Part shown: positions 34,878 through 43,831 of the stretch, piece by piece
Layout of the letters: each line of letters begins with the position of its first letter
Numbering within the stretch: the stretch's first letter is position 1
Source of the DNA: Pauljensenia sp.
GTDB lineage: Bacteria; Actinomycetota; Actinomycetes; Actinomycetales; Actinomycetaceae
NCBI GenBank assembly: GCA_029983625.1
Contig: JASBZF010000001.1
Location: 1-54,132 of the forward strand
Direction: 5' to 3'
DNA: 54,132 nucleotides
The notes under the pieces: model-generated
The model's input: only the letters and a program-made list of their open reading frames with translations
Databases searched by the model: none
Told to the model about the DNA's origin: nothing
Program-made: the position numbers and the translations under genes

Positions 34878-36863
34878 ATGTTCGCATCCCTCGCACTGCT
34901 CGGAGCCGAAGGCTCCGCCGCCGTCGAACCCGTTACAGCGACGGGCGCCGCATCGTGGGCGTGGCTCATGATCGCCGTACCCTTTGCTTCATTCCTTGTT
35001 CTGATCCTTTTGGGACGTCGCTCGGATCGCTGGGGTCATCTCCTTGCGACCTGCGCTTCCTGGTTTTCTTTTGTTCTGGCCGCCGTTATCGTCGCTCAGC
35101 TGCTCGGGACAGATGAGGCATCCCGTCGGATGACCGCAACACTGTTCTCCTGGATCCCCGCAGGCGATTTCAGGATCGACTTTGGAACACTCGTTGATCC
35201 ACTGTCGATGACTTTCGTGGTCCTTGTGACTTTTGTTGGTTCACTCATCCACGTGTACGCCATCGCTTACATGGAGCACGACACTGACCGTAGGCGCTTC
35301 TTCGCTTACCTCAATCTCTTTATCGCCGCGATGCTCACCCTCGTCCTCGCGGACTCCTACGCCGTGCTTTTCGTCGGCTGGGAAGGTGTGGGCCTGGCTT
35401 CTTACCTCCTCATCGGATTCTGGAACCAGGTCCCCGCTAACGCCTCTGCGGCGAACAAGGCGTTCATCATGAACCGTGTCGGCGACATGGGCATGTTGGC
35501 CGCGATGATGACGATGGTCGCGAACTTTAATTCGGTGCGTTTCGTGGACGTGAATGCCGAAGTCGCTACGATCCCGACCGCTCAAGCAACCCTGATCGGT
35601 CTTTTCCTTCTCGTGGCTGCCTGCGGTAAGTCAGCACAATTCCCGTTGCAAGCCTGGCTTGGCGACGCAATGGCTGGTCCGACCCCGGTGTCAGCGCTGA
35701 TCCACGCGGCAACGATGGTCACTGCGGGTGTCTACCTTGTCGTCCGTTCGGGAGCCGTGTATGTGGCGGCTCCGGCAGCGGCAACGGCTGTTGCAATTAT
35801 TGGCGCGATCACGCTTCTTTTCGGTGCGATTGTGGGTTCCGCAAAAGACGATATGAAGAAGGTGCTCGCGGCTTCGACAATGTCGCAGATCGGCTACATG
35901 ATGCTCGGTGCGGGTCTTGGTCCGATTGGCTGGGCTTTCGCGATCTTCCACCTCTTCACGCACGGCTTCTTCAAAGCTCTTATGTTCCTCGGCGCCGGTT
36001 CGGTGATGCACGGCATGGCAGATCAGGTGAACATGCGTCGCTTCGGCGCGCTGCGGACCGCTATGAAGATCACCTGGCTGACCTTCATGATGGGCTGGCT
36101 TGCGATCCTCGGTGTTCCGCCTTTCTCCGGCTTCTGGTCAAAGGACAAGATCATCGAAGCGGCTTTTGCGGCGCATACTTTCGGTGCTGCTGACGCCCCC
36201 TGGATGGGCTGGGTTCTTGGCTGCGTCGCCCTCTTCGGTGCGGGCTTAACTGCCTTCTACATGTCGCGTCTGTTCTTCATGACTTTCCATGGGAGTGCTC
36301 GCTGGACCACTGAAGCTGAGGGTGTGCCCGTTCATCCGCACGAGTCTGGGCCGCTGATGACTATTCCGATGATTATTCTTGCCTTCGGCGCGATCCTCAT
36401 CGGTGGGCTTATGTCAATCGGTGATTTCTTCACCCACTGGCTCGCCCCGGCGATCGGCGGTGTTGAGCACGCAGAACCGGTCCTGCCTGTCCTAGTCATT
36501 CAGCTTGCAACCCTCGTCCTCGTTCTTCTTGGTGCATGGATCGCTTGGCGAGCCTACGGCGCGGCTGAAGTATCGAAGGCGGTGCCTGCGGGTAACGCTT
36601 TGACTGAGGCTGCTCGTAAGGATCTGTATCAGGACGAAGTGAACGAAACACTGTTCATCGCTCCGGCCACCGCCCTCGCAAGGGGAGCAACACTGGGCGA
36701 TACGAAGATCGTTGATGGAATCATTGCTGGAGTTGCGAAGGGTTCTTCGGCGTTGGGCAAGCTCATTGGAGCGACCCAAAATGGCTACGTGAGGACCTAC
36801 GCGGCCTACATCCTCGGGGGTGTGCTTTTCGCCCTCGCCATCGTGCTTGGCTACAGGCTGTGA
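34878..36863 (+). CDS. nuoL: NADH-quinone oxidoreductase subunit L
   Basis: Proton-pumping antiporter-like subunit, 661 aa. It has FVGWEGVGLASYLLIGFW (conserved Glu), MNRVGDMG, QFPLQAWLGDAMAGPTPVSALIHAATMV (key Lys/His region) and HLFTHGFFKALMFLGAGSVMH. The C-terminal part should hold the lateral helix. GGGAGG lies before the ATG at 34878; the frame upstream to 34764 is inside nuoK. Confidence 0.96.
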   Translation: MFASLALLGAEGSAAVEPVTATGAASWAWLMIAVPFASFLVLILLGRRSDRWGHLLATCASWFSFVLAAVIVAQLLGTDEASRRMTATLFSWIPAGDFRIDFGTLVDPLSMTFVVLVTFVGSLIHVYAIAYMEHDTDRRRFFAYLNLFIAAMLTLVLADSYAVLFVGWEGVGLASYLLIGFWNQVPANASAANKAFIMNRVGDMGMLAAMMTMVANFNSVRFVDVNAEVATIPTAQATLIGLFLLVAACGKSAQFPLQAWLGDAMAGPTPVSALIHAATMVTAGVYLVVRSGAVYVAAPAAATAVAIIGAITLLFGAIVGSAKDDMKKVLAASTMSQIGYMMLGAGLGPIGWAFAIFHLFTHGFFKALMFLGAGSVMHGMADQVNMRRFGALRTAMKITWLTFMMGWLAILGVPPFSGFWSKDKIIEAAFAAHTFGAADAPWMGWVLGCVALFGAGLTAFYMSRLFFMTFHGSARWTTEAEGVPVHPHESGPLMTIPMIILAFGAILIGGLMSIGDFFTHWLAPAIGGVEHAEPVLPVLVIQLATLVLVLLGAWIAWRAYGAAEVSKAVPAGNALTEAARKDLYQDEVNETLFIAPATALARGATLGDTKIVDGIIAGVAKGSSALGKLIGATQNGYVRTYAAYILGGVLFALAIVLGYRL

Positions 36864-36875
36864 GGGAGTTCGATT

Positions 36876-38438
36876 ATGCATAACACACTCGTTGAACCGG
36901 CCTTCCCCTGGCTGACCCTCCTCGTGGTCCTCCCAGCCCTCGGAGCGCTTCTCCTGTGGGTGATCCCCGGTTTGCGCACCTCGTCCGGTAAGGGTTTCGC
37001 CCTCGCTGTTGCGCTTGTGGAACTAGGTGGCGTGATCGCAGCGGCCCTGAGCTTCGACTGGTCTGACCCGGCCACCTATCAGCTGATGGAGTCCTTCTCC
37101 TGGATCCCTCAGATCGGTGTCTCCTGGTCCTTAGGTGTGAACGCCCTCGGCCTTGTGATGATTCTCTTGGCTCTGGCGCTCGTCCCGCTTGTCCTCATTG
37201 CAGGGTGGAAGGATGACGAGAAGGAGTCCACTGCCGCTTCCTATGCGGGTCTGATTCTTTTCCTTGAATCTTTCATGGTCCTCATTTTCGCGGCCTACGA
37301 TCTCGTCGTCTTCTACATCGCATTTGAAGCGATGCTCATTCCGTTGTTCCTCATGATCGGACGCTACGGTGTCGGTGAAGAAACTGCGCGGCGTGCTGCA
37401 GCAATGAAGTTCCTCCTCTTCTCGCTTGCGGGAGGACTCGTCATGCTCGGTGGCATTGTTGCTCTGTGGGCTTTTGCTTCCTCCGAACCTTCTGCTGCTT
37501 TCTTCCGTCTCGACATGCTGGCGGACATTGCGCCGGAGCTTCCCGCCACGCTTCAGATGGGCGTGTTCGTGACCTTTATGGTGGCCTTTGCGATTAAAGC
37601 CCCGATGGTGCCTCTTCACACGTGGCTGCCTGATACGGCTGCGAATGCGCGACCGGGCACTTCGGTGCTTCTCGTCGGCGTCCTCGATAAGATCGGTACC
37701 TTCGGGATGATTACTCTGTGTTTGCGTCTCTTCCCGGATGCAGCCGCTCAGTCGGCGATGGTGATGTGTGCGCTTGCAGTTGTGTCAATTCTTTGGGGCG
37801 GTTTGTCCGCAAACGGCCAGGACGACATCATGCGTCTTGTGTCCTACACCTCGGTGTCGCACTTTGGTTTCATGGTTCTTGGTATTTTCATTGGTTCCGA
37901 GATCGCTCTTGTCGGTGCGATGTTCTACATGGTGGCCCACGGTATTTCGATTGCTGCGATGTTCCTCCTGTCGGGTTGGTTGGCGCAGCGCGGAAAAACG
38001 CAGGACATGCGCAGGTATTCAGGTATGCAGCGCGTCACCCCGTATCTGGCGGGCCTGTGGCTCACTGCGGGTCTTGCTTCGATCGCCCTGCCGGGCCTGT
38101 CGGGTTTTGTTCCTGAATACCTTGTTCTCATGGGCACCTGGAAACAGAGTGTTCTGCTCGGCGCACTCGCCCTCTTCGGTGTAGTGATCGCCGCCGTGTA
38201 CGTGATGCGCCCCTACAAGCGTGTCTTTACCGGAGGTCCGGCGCAGGGCACAGCTGAGCTGTCTGATCTTGGCCCGCGCGAGCGTTTCGTCATGGCTCCG
38301 CTCGTTGTCGCTATGCTCCTCCTCGGTATCTGGGCGGCACCTCTGGTGAATGTGTTGACTCCGATCTCCGCTGACTTCGCCCTCGGCGCCTCCGCTCCCG
38401 CTCAGGCGCAGATCCTCATCGAAGGGAGCACCAAGTGA
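36876..38438 (+). CDS. nuoM: NADH-quinone oxidoreductase subunit M
   Basis: Second antiporter-like proton pump, 520 aa. It carries FYIAFEAMLIPLFLMIGRYG (conserved Glu), FAIKAPMVPLHTWLPDTAANARPGTSVLL (conserved Lys) and YTSVSHFGFMVLGIF. GGGAG lies 7 nt before the ATG, 12 bp after nuoL. It overlaps nuoN (GTGA). Confidence 0.96.
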   Translation: MHNTLVEPAFPWLTLLVVLPALGALLLWVIPGLRTSSGKGFALAVALVELGGVIAAALSFDWSDPATYQLMESFSWIPQIGVSWSLGVNALGLVMILLALALVPLVLIAGWKDDEKESTAASYAGLILFLESFMVLIFAAYDLVVFYIAFEAMLIPLFLMIGRYGVGEETARRAAAMKFLLFSLAGGLVMLGGIVALWAFASSEPSAAFFRLDMLADIAPELPATLQMGVFVTFMVAFAIKAPMVPLHTWLPDTAANARPGTSVLLVGVLDKIGTFGMITLCLRLFPDAAAQSAMVMCALAVVSILWGGLSANGQDDIMRLVSYTSVSHFGFMVLGIFIGSEIALVGAMFYMVAHGISIAAMFLLSGWLAQRGKTQDMRRYSGMQRVTPYLAGLWLTAGLASIALPGLSGFVPEYLVLMGTWKQSVLLGALALFGVVIAAVYVMRPYKRVFTGGPAQGTAELSDLGPRERFVMAPLVVAMLLLGIWAAPLVNVLTPISADFALGASAPAQAQILIEGSTK

Positions 38439-40000
38439 ATCTCCTCGCTGCATCCTTTAGCGCACCGCAGATCGAATGGGCCTCGCTGATCCCGATCATT
38501 GTCGTGCTCGGCGGTGCCGTCGTGGGAATCCTGATTGAGGCATTCGCACCGGTTAAGGCAAGACGCATCCTCGTCATTGCCGTCTGTCTTCTCACTACCC
38601 TGATCGCTGGCGCGGTTCTGGCGACCCGTTGGCTTGCCGTCCAGGGAGCTCCTTCAACTCTTGGGGAGTACATCGAAGATCCTCTGACGCTGGCCGCGCA
38701 GTTCATCCTTGTTCTCATTGCGTTCCTTGCCCTCCTTGTCATGGCTGATCGCACTGAGATCGGTGATGGTGTGTTCGCCGCTCAGCCTTCGGATCGTCCG
38801 GGTTCTGCAGATGAAGAACTTTCGGATACGAAGGGGTACCAGCGCTCTGAAATGTTCCCGCTGACTCTTTTCAGTGTTGCGGGCATGATGCTTTTCCCGG
38901 CGGCAGATTCTTATGTGATGCTTTTCATCGCCCTGGAAGTGATGTCGCTTCCGTTGTACATTCTGGCTGCGACTGCGCGCCGTAGGCGTCAGCTCAGCCA
39001 GGAAGCGGCACTGAAGTACTTCATCCTCGGTGCTTTCGCCTCCGGTTTCCTTCTCATGGGATCGGCGTTCCTGTACGGAGTGTCCGGTTCCTTGACGATC
39101 TCTGACGCAGCTTCGATCCTGCCGAATAAGTCTGGAATGGATTGGATAGCTCTAACGGGTGTCGTCATGGTGATGGTTGGCCTCCTGTTCAAGGTGGGTG
39201 CAGCTCCCTTCCATTCGTGGACTCCAGATGTGTACACGGGTGCCCCGACTTCGGTAACGGGCTTCATGGCAGCAGGCGTGAAAGTTGCGGCTTTCGCTGC
39301 GATGCTCCGCTTCTATGAGTCGGTCGCAGCGATCCTCCAGTGGGATCTCTTGCCTGTGCTTTTTGCTGTCGCAATTTTGACGATGCTCGTCGGTACTTTC
39401 ACAGGTATCGTCCAGTCCGATGTCAAACGGATGCTGGCTTTTTCTTCGATCGCTCACGCGAGTTTCATCCTCATCGGGGTTTTCTCCCTCACGAAGGGTG
39501 CGACAGGGCACGTCCTCTTCTATCTCCTCGCTTACGGCCTCGCTACGGTCGGCGCTTTCGCGGTGGTGTCACTTGTCCGCACAACTTCCGAGGACGGGCT
39601 GCCTGCAGCTGAGGCGACGGCTTTATCAGGCTGGGCTGGTTTGGGTAAGAAGAGCCCGCTGCTTGCTGCGGCGATGCTTATTTTCCTCCTGTCTTTTGCG
39701 GGTATTCCGCTTACGGCGGGCTTTGTGGGGAAGTTCGTGGTCTTCGCAGATGGTTTCGCTGGCGGCATGACCTGGCTCGTTGTGTTGGCTCTTGCCTGTT
39801 CGGCTGTGACGGCGTTCTACTACTTCCGTCTTGTCCGCCTCATGTTCTTCACCGATCCTGCTGAAAATACGCTTGTGGTGAGGTCTGAGGGCTTTGCTGG
39901 GCTTGTGGTTGTGGTGTGCGCGTTGGGTACCCTGCTTCTCGGGATCTTCCCTGCTCCGGTTTTGTCGATCCTTTCTCAGGTCGTCATACTGCTACCGTGA
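38435..40000 (+). CDS. nuoN: NADH-quinone oxidoreductase subunit N
   Basis: Third antiporter-like proton pump, 521 aa. It carries MLFIALEVMSLPLYILAAT (conserved Glu), FKVGAAPFHSWTPDVYTGAPTSVTGFMA (conserved Lys) and MLAFSSIAHASFILIG. Starts with GTG inside the nuoM stop. Its own stop overlaps the GTG of the prenyl synthase, so the operon does not end here. Confidence 0.95.
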   Translation: MNLLAASFSAPQIEWASLIPIIVVLGGAVVGILIEAFAPVKARRILVIAVCLLTTLIAGAVLATRWLAVQGAPSTLGEYIEDPLTLAAQFILVLIAFLALLVMADRTEIGDGVFAAQPSDRPGSADEELSDTKGYQRSEMFPLTLFSVAGMMLFPAADSYVMLFIALEVMSLPLYILAATARRRRQLSQEAALKYFILGAFASGFLLMGSAFLYGVSGSLTISDAASILPNKSGMDWIALTGVVMVMVGLLFKVGAAPFHSWTPDVYTGAPTSVTGFMAAGVKVAAFAAMLRFYESVAAILQWDLLPVLFAVAILTMLVGTFTGIVQSDVKRMLAFSSIAHASFILIGVFSLTKGATGHVLFYLLAYGLATVGAFAVVSLVRTTSEDGLPAAEATALSGWAGLGKKSPLLAAAMLIFLLSFAGIPLTAGFVGKFVVFADGFAGGMTWLVVLALACSAVTAFYYFRLVRLMFFTDPAENTLVVRSEGFAGLVVVVCALGTLLLGIFPAPVLSILSQVVILLP

Positions 40001-41010
40001 CCGTTTCTGCGCCTGATCTTTCTACTCCCGACCTCGAGTCCCGTATCACTCCGGGGCTCGAGGTCGTCGAGCGTCGTCTCCACGAGGCCGTATCCGCTTC
40101 GCGGGATCTTATTGATGAGCTGACGAGTCACCTGGCCCGCGCGGGTGGGAAGCGTCTGCGTCCGGTCCTGACGCTCGTCTGCGCCCAACTCGGCGATCCC
40201 GAACATGCTGTGTCAGAGCGCGTAATAACGGGCGCAACCTCAGTTGAACTGACGCATTTGGCGTCTCTGTATCACGATGACGTTATGGATTCTGCGCCAA
40301 CGCGGCGCGGCGTTCCTTCGGCGCAGCACCTGTGGGGCAACAATCGCGCGATTCTCGCCGGGGACGTGCTCTTCGCGCGAGCGTCTGTCCTTATCGCCTC
40401 TTTAGGGCCTGAACTGGTTGCGCATCATGCGAAGACTTTCGAGCGTTTGTGTATCGGCCAGTTGAATGAAACTTTCGGCCCGACCGAAGGTGAAGATCGG
40501 GTCGATTTCTATCTGCGAGTGCTTGCGGATAAAACCGGTTCCTTGGTTGCCGCAGCTGCTCACTTCGGAGCTTGGCTGTCGGGTGCAGGCGAGGAGATTG
40601 CGCGGATCGTTTCAGCTTTCGGTGAAGAGGTCGGGGTCGCTTTCCAGATCGCCGATGATGTCCTTGACCTTGCGTCAACGGGTGGGGCTTCTGGGAAGAG
40701 GCCGGGGACCGATCTGCGTGAAGGTGTGGATACGCTCCCTGTTCTTCTTTTGCGTCGCCGCGAAGCGCAGGGCTGCATTGACGAGGACGGGGCCTGTATT
40801 CTCGCGGCTTTGGATGCGGATTTGTCCTCTGATGAAGCCCTTGATCGTGTTGTGTCGGCCTTGCGTGCACACGATGTCCTCGAAGAGACTCGTGAACTTG
40901 CGAGGGCACGCGCCCAGCAAGCGATCGCTTTGCTCGATCCGCTTCCCGAGGGAGAAGCGAAGACCGCCCTCGTCGCTTTTGCTCACCTCATGGTGGATCG
41001 TCTCGCCTGA
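39997..41010 (+). CDS. Long-chain polyprenyl diphosphate synthase (menaquinone side chain)
   Basis: Trans-isoprenyl diphosphate synthase. The first Asp-rich motif is LYHDDVMDSAPTRRG, the second QIADDVLDLAS; GGKRLRPVLTLVCA is the substrate lysine/arginine region. At 337 aa it fits heptaprenyl to nonaprenyl synthases. The open frame extends into nuoN to 39916, but the GTG at 39997 overlaps the nuoN stop (GTGA) like the other operon joints. Position at the end of nuo indicates that it supplies the menaquinone tail. The chain length cannot be read from sequence alone. Confidence 0.9.
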   Translation: MTVSAPDLSTPDLESRITPGLEVVERRLHEAVSASRDLIDELTSHLARAGGKRLRPVLTLVCAQLGDPEHAVSERVITGATSVELTHLASLYHDDVMDSAPTRRGVPSAQHLWGNNRAILAGDVLFARASVLIASLGPELVAHHAKTFERLCIGQLNETFGPTEGEDRVDFYLRVLADKTGSLVAAAAHFGAWLSGAGEEIARIVSAFGEEVGVAFQIADDVLDLASTGGASGKRPGTDLREGVDTLPVLLLRRREAQGCIDEDGACILAALDADLSSDEALDRVVSALRAHDVLEETRELARARAQQAIALLDPLPEGEAKTALVAFAHLMVDRLA

Positions 41011-41079
41011 AGCTGCTGCACTGTGTTCACGGCGACTGCTGAGATTGCGGTGCGAGGGCGGGACTGTGGATGTGTCAGC

Positions 41080-41129
41080 AAAAGATGACTGAGCCGATGT
41101 GGCGGTGAGTCGCGTCTCGAAAAGATGAC
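41080..41129 (+). repeat. 10-bp direct repeat upstream of fprA
   Basis: AAAAGATGAC at 41080-41089 and again at 41120-41129, exactly 40 bp apart (about four helical turns). It lies 100-145 bp before the fprA start and is a possible operator pair. Confidence 0.4.
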
Positions 41130-41225
41130 CTTCTGTGTGGCCTCGTTAGGATTGACGTATACGCGGGGTCGTCCCGCATGTAAAAAGTGTCACCGGGAAT
41201 TTGCCCGGACGTGAGAGGAGCTCAC

Positions 41226-42728
41226 TTGTCCGTCTTGAACGTCGCTGTCATTGGTGCGGGTCCGGCTGGGATCTATGCGTCTGACATCTTGTCGAAGTCT
41301 GGGCTCGAGGTGAATATCGACCTGTTTGAGCGCCTTCCCGCTCCTTACGGTTTGGTGCGATACGGTGTCGCTCCCGATCATCCGCGAATCAAACAGATCA
41401 TTGTTGCCCTGTATAAGATCCTCCAGCGCGGTGACATTCGTCTGCTCGGGAATGTGGAGGTGGGGCGTGATATTTCGATTGACGATCTGAGGGAACATTA
41501 TGATGCGGTGATCGTTGCGACGGGTGCTGATCGTGATGCTCCGCTCGATATCCCCGGCATTGATCTTCCTGAGTCTTTCGGCGCGGCGGATTTTGTGTCC
41601 TGGTATGACGGTCATCCTGACTATCCGCGTTCTTGGCCTTTGAATGCGTCGAGTGTGGCTGTGTTCGGTGTGGGTAATGTGGCACTTGATGTGGCGCGTG
41701 TTCTGGCCAAGCATCCGCAGGACATGTTGGTGACGGAGATCCCTGAGAATGTTGCACGCGGTCTTTCTGAGAACCCGGTCACGGATGTTCACGTGTTTGG
41801 GAGGCGCGGTCCCGCTCAGGTGAAGTTCACGCCGCTGGAATTGCGTGAGCTTGGCAAGGTTCCCGATGTGGATGTCATCGTTGATGAGGAGGATTTTGAT
41901 TTCGATGCGGGCTCTGAGAAGGCTTTGCGTGAATCGAATCAGCAGCGGCAGGTAGTGAAGACTCTCACACAATACGCTTCGATTGATCCACAAGAGCGCA
42001 TTGCGTCGCGCAGGATTCACATTCATTTGTTCCAGGCTCCGGTTGAGGTGCTTGCCGATGAGAAGGGGCATGTGAAGGCGGTGCGCACGGAGCGCATGGA
42101 GCTTGTCGGTGATGGTTCGGTGCGTGGTACCGGAGTGATGACGACCTGGCCTGTTGAGGCTGTTTACCGGGCGGTGGGGTATGCGTCTTCACCGATTCCG
42201 GGACTTCCTTTTGATGCTGAGCACCGTGTGATTCCTCATGTCGAAGGACGTGTCGTCTCAGCTCCCGGTGCGGGCGTAGAGGATGCTCTGAGGGGTATTT
42301 ATGCGACGGGGTGGGTCAAGCGCGGTCCTGTAGGGCTCATTGGTTCAACGAAGTCGGATGCTCAGCAGACGATTGCGCATCTCGTTGAGGATGCGAAGGC
42401 TGGGCGTTTGCATGCGAATAATACTCAGGCTGTTGGGCATGAGGCGATGCGTGCCCTTTTGGAGGAACGCGGAGTTGAATACACCACCTGGGAAGGGTGG
42501 GAGCTGCTGGATGCCTATGAGAAGGAACTTGGTGCAGCTTATGGTCCGCTGCCTGAGGGGCGTGGTGTTCGTGAGCGCGTGAAAGTTGTGTCCCGTCGGG
42601 CGATGACTGATATTTCCCGAGCGATACCACTTGACCGGGTGGATCTCGTCGGTGAAATGGGGGAGATGGGAGTTCCTTCAGCTCCAGAGCGTTTCGAGGA
42701 TTATACGGGCCCTGGGCGTCGTCCTTGA
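41226..42728 (+). CDS. fprA: Ferredoxin/flavodoxin-NADP+ reductase (FprA, adrenodoxin-reductase type)
   Basis: Two-dinucleotide-binding flavoprotein that exchanges electrons between NADPH and ferredoxin. It has VAVIGAGPAGIYASDIL (FAD), ERLPAPYGLVRYGVAPDHPRIKQI, AVFGVGNVALDVARVL (NADP), and GWVKRGPVGLIGSTKSDA, all hallmarks. The frame is open from a GTG at 41187, without a ribosome binding site. A TTG at 41226 has AGGAG at 5-nt spacing and starts directly before the FAD motif, so I chose this unusual start, giving 500 aa. No ferredoxin gene is adjacent. Confidence 0.92.
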   Translation: MSVLNVAVIGAGPAGIYASDILSKSGLEVNIDLFERLPAPYGLVRYGVAPDHPRIKQIIVALYKILQRGDIRLLGNVEVGRDISIDDLREHYDAVIVATGADRDAPLDIPGIDLPESFGAADFVSWYDGHPDYPRSWPLNASSVAVFGVGNVALDVARVLAKHPQDMLVTEIPENVARGLSENPVTDVHVFGRRGPAQVKFTPLELRELGKVPDVDVIVDEEDFDFDAGSEKALRESNQQRQVVKTLTQYASIDPQERIASRRIHIHLFQAPVEVLADEKGHVKAVRTERMELVGDGSVRGTGVMTTWPVEAVYRAVGYASSPIPGLPFDAEHRVIPHVEGRVVSAPGAGVEDALRGIYATGWVKRGPVGLIGSTKSDAQQTIAHLVEDAKAGRLHANNTQAVGHEAMRALLEERGVEYTTWEGWELLDAYEKELGAAYGPLPEGRGVRERVKVVSRRAMTDISRAIPLDRVDLVGEMGEMGVPSAPERFEDYTGPGRRP

Positions 42729-42862
42729 GTTGAGGCCGTAGGCACCTGAAGTCTTGAGCGCGTGTGCGTTCATATACGAGGGCGGGGCGCAGTTGAAAGC
42801 CTCGATGTCAGGGATACGAGAGAAGGGCCACCTTTTCTCAGGAAGTGTTCAGTTGCTGCCCA

Positions 42863-42868
42863 TATCCT
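42863..42868 (+). promoter_or_regulatory. -10 box for a leaderless start (htpX)
   Basis: TATCCT placed exactly 6 nt (CATGAC) before the ATG at 42875. No ribosome binding site is present. Confidence 0.5.
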
Positions 42869-42874
42869 CATGAC

Positions 42875-43750
42875 ATGACTCATCGGAGCTATCACAACGG
42901 TGTCAAGACCGCCGTACTCCTTGGCGGATTGTGGGCGCTTCTTGCCGCTATCGGCTGGATCGTTGCTAAGGGTACGGGGAGTTCACTCTGGCTCTGGTTT
43001 TTTGCTGGTCTCGGCCTTCTGCAAACTGCCTACGCCTATTGGAACTCGGCTTCCATGTCGCTGCGGGCCATGAAGGCGTATGAGGTATCCGAGGCGCAGC
43101 GACCGGACCTGTATCGGATTGTGCGAGAGCTTTCTGATCGGGCAGGTCAGCCGATGCCGTCGATCTGGATTGCGCCGACTTCGACACCGAACGCTTTCGC
43201 CACGGGGCGAGACCCGGAACATGCGGCGGTGTGCTGTACGGAAGGGATTCTTGCCATCCTCGGTGAACGGGAGTTGCGCGGCGTGCTCGGTCATGAGCTG
43301 ATGCACGTGTATAACCGTGACATTCTGACTTCTTCGGTGGCTGTGGCCCTCGGTGGTCTGGTCACTTCGATTGCGCAGTTCCTTATGTTCTTTGGGGATG
43401 GGCGTAACAGGGAAGGTGAGGGTGTGGGCCTTGTGTCAGGTTTTGCTCTTGCTTTGCTTGCGCCTCTTGCGGCGACGCTCATTCAGTTTTCTTTGTCGCG
43501 CACGCGCGAGTTTGATGCGGACGAGGACGGGGCTGCGTTGACTCAAGATCCTTTAGCTTTGGCGTCTGCGTTGCGCAAACTCGAAACAGTGACTGATCGT
43601 GCACCTCTTGATCCTACGCCCGCGCATCAAAGTGTCGCGGCGATGATGATTGCGAATCCTTTTAGGGGTGTGGGTGTGCGTCAGCTTTTTGCGACTCACC
43701 CTCCGATGGATGAGCGTATTGCCCGCTTGGAAAAGATGGCGGGGTATTGA
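42875..43750 (+). CDS. htpX: HtpX-like zinc metalloprotease (M48)
   Basis: Membrane protease for quality control of membrane proteins. Two N-terminal helices (about residues 12-55) come first. The zinc site is HELMH with a third ligand in EFDADEDGA. A further hydrophobic pair lies between them. The C-terminal FATHPPMDERIARLEKM is typical. At 291 aa it is complete. The start has no ribosome binding site; TATCCT lies 6 nt upstream. It is convergent with the YajQ-family gene. Confidence 0.93.
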   Translation: MTHRSYHNGVKTAVLLGGLWALLAAIGWIVAKGTGSSLWLWFFAGLGLLQTAYAYWNSASMSLRAMKAYEVSEAQRPDLYRIVRELSDRAGQPMPSIWIAPTSTPNAFATGRDPEHAAVCCTEGILAILGERELRGVLGHELMHVYNRDILTSSVAVALGGLVTSIAQFLMFFGDGRNREGEGVGLVSGFALALLAPLAATLIQFSLSRTREFDADEDGAALTQDPLALASALRKLETVTDRAPLDPTPAHQSVAAMMIANPFRGVGVRQLFATHPPMDERIARLEKMAGY

Positions 43751-43766
43751 TGTCTGTGTGTCGCAG

Positions 43767-43804
43767 CTCGTCGTCCCGGTTACCGAAACAACCGGGACGA
43801 CGAG
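43767..43804. terminator. Perfect 15-bp inverted repeat between convergent htpX and yajQ
   Basis: CTCGTCGTCCCGGTT pairs fully with AACCGGGACGACGAG around an 8-base loop. It lies in the 81-bp convergent gap and probably ends transcription from both sides, although neither side has a T tract. Confidence 0.7.
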
Positions 43805-43831
43805 ATGTGTGAACGAGATGTGTGAAAAATC

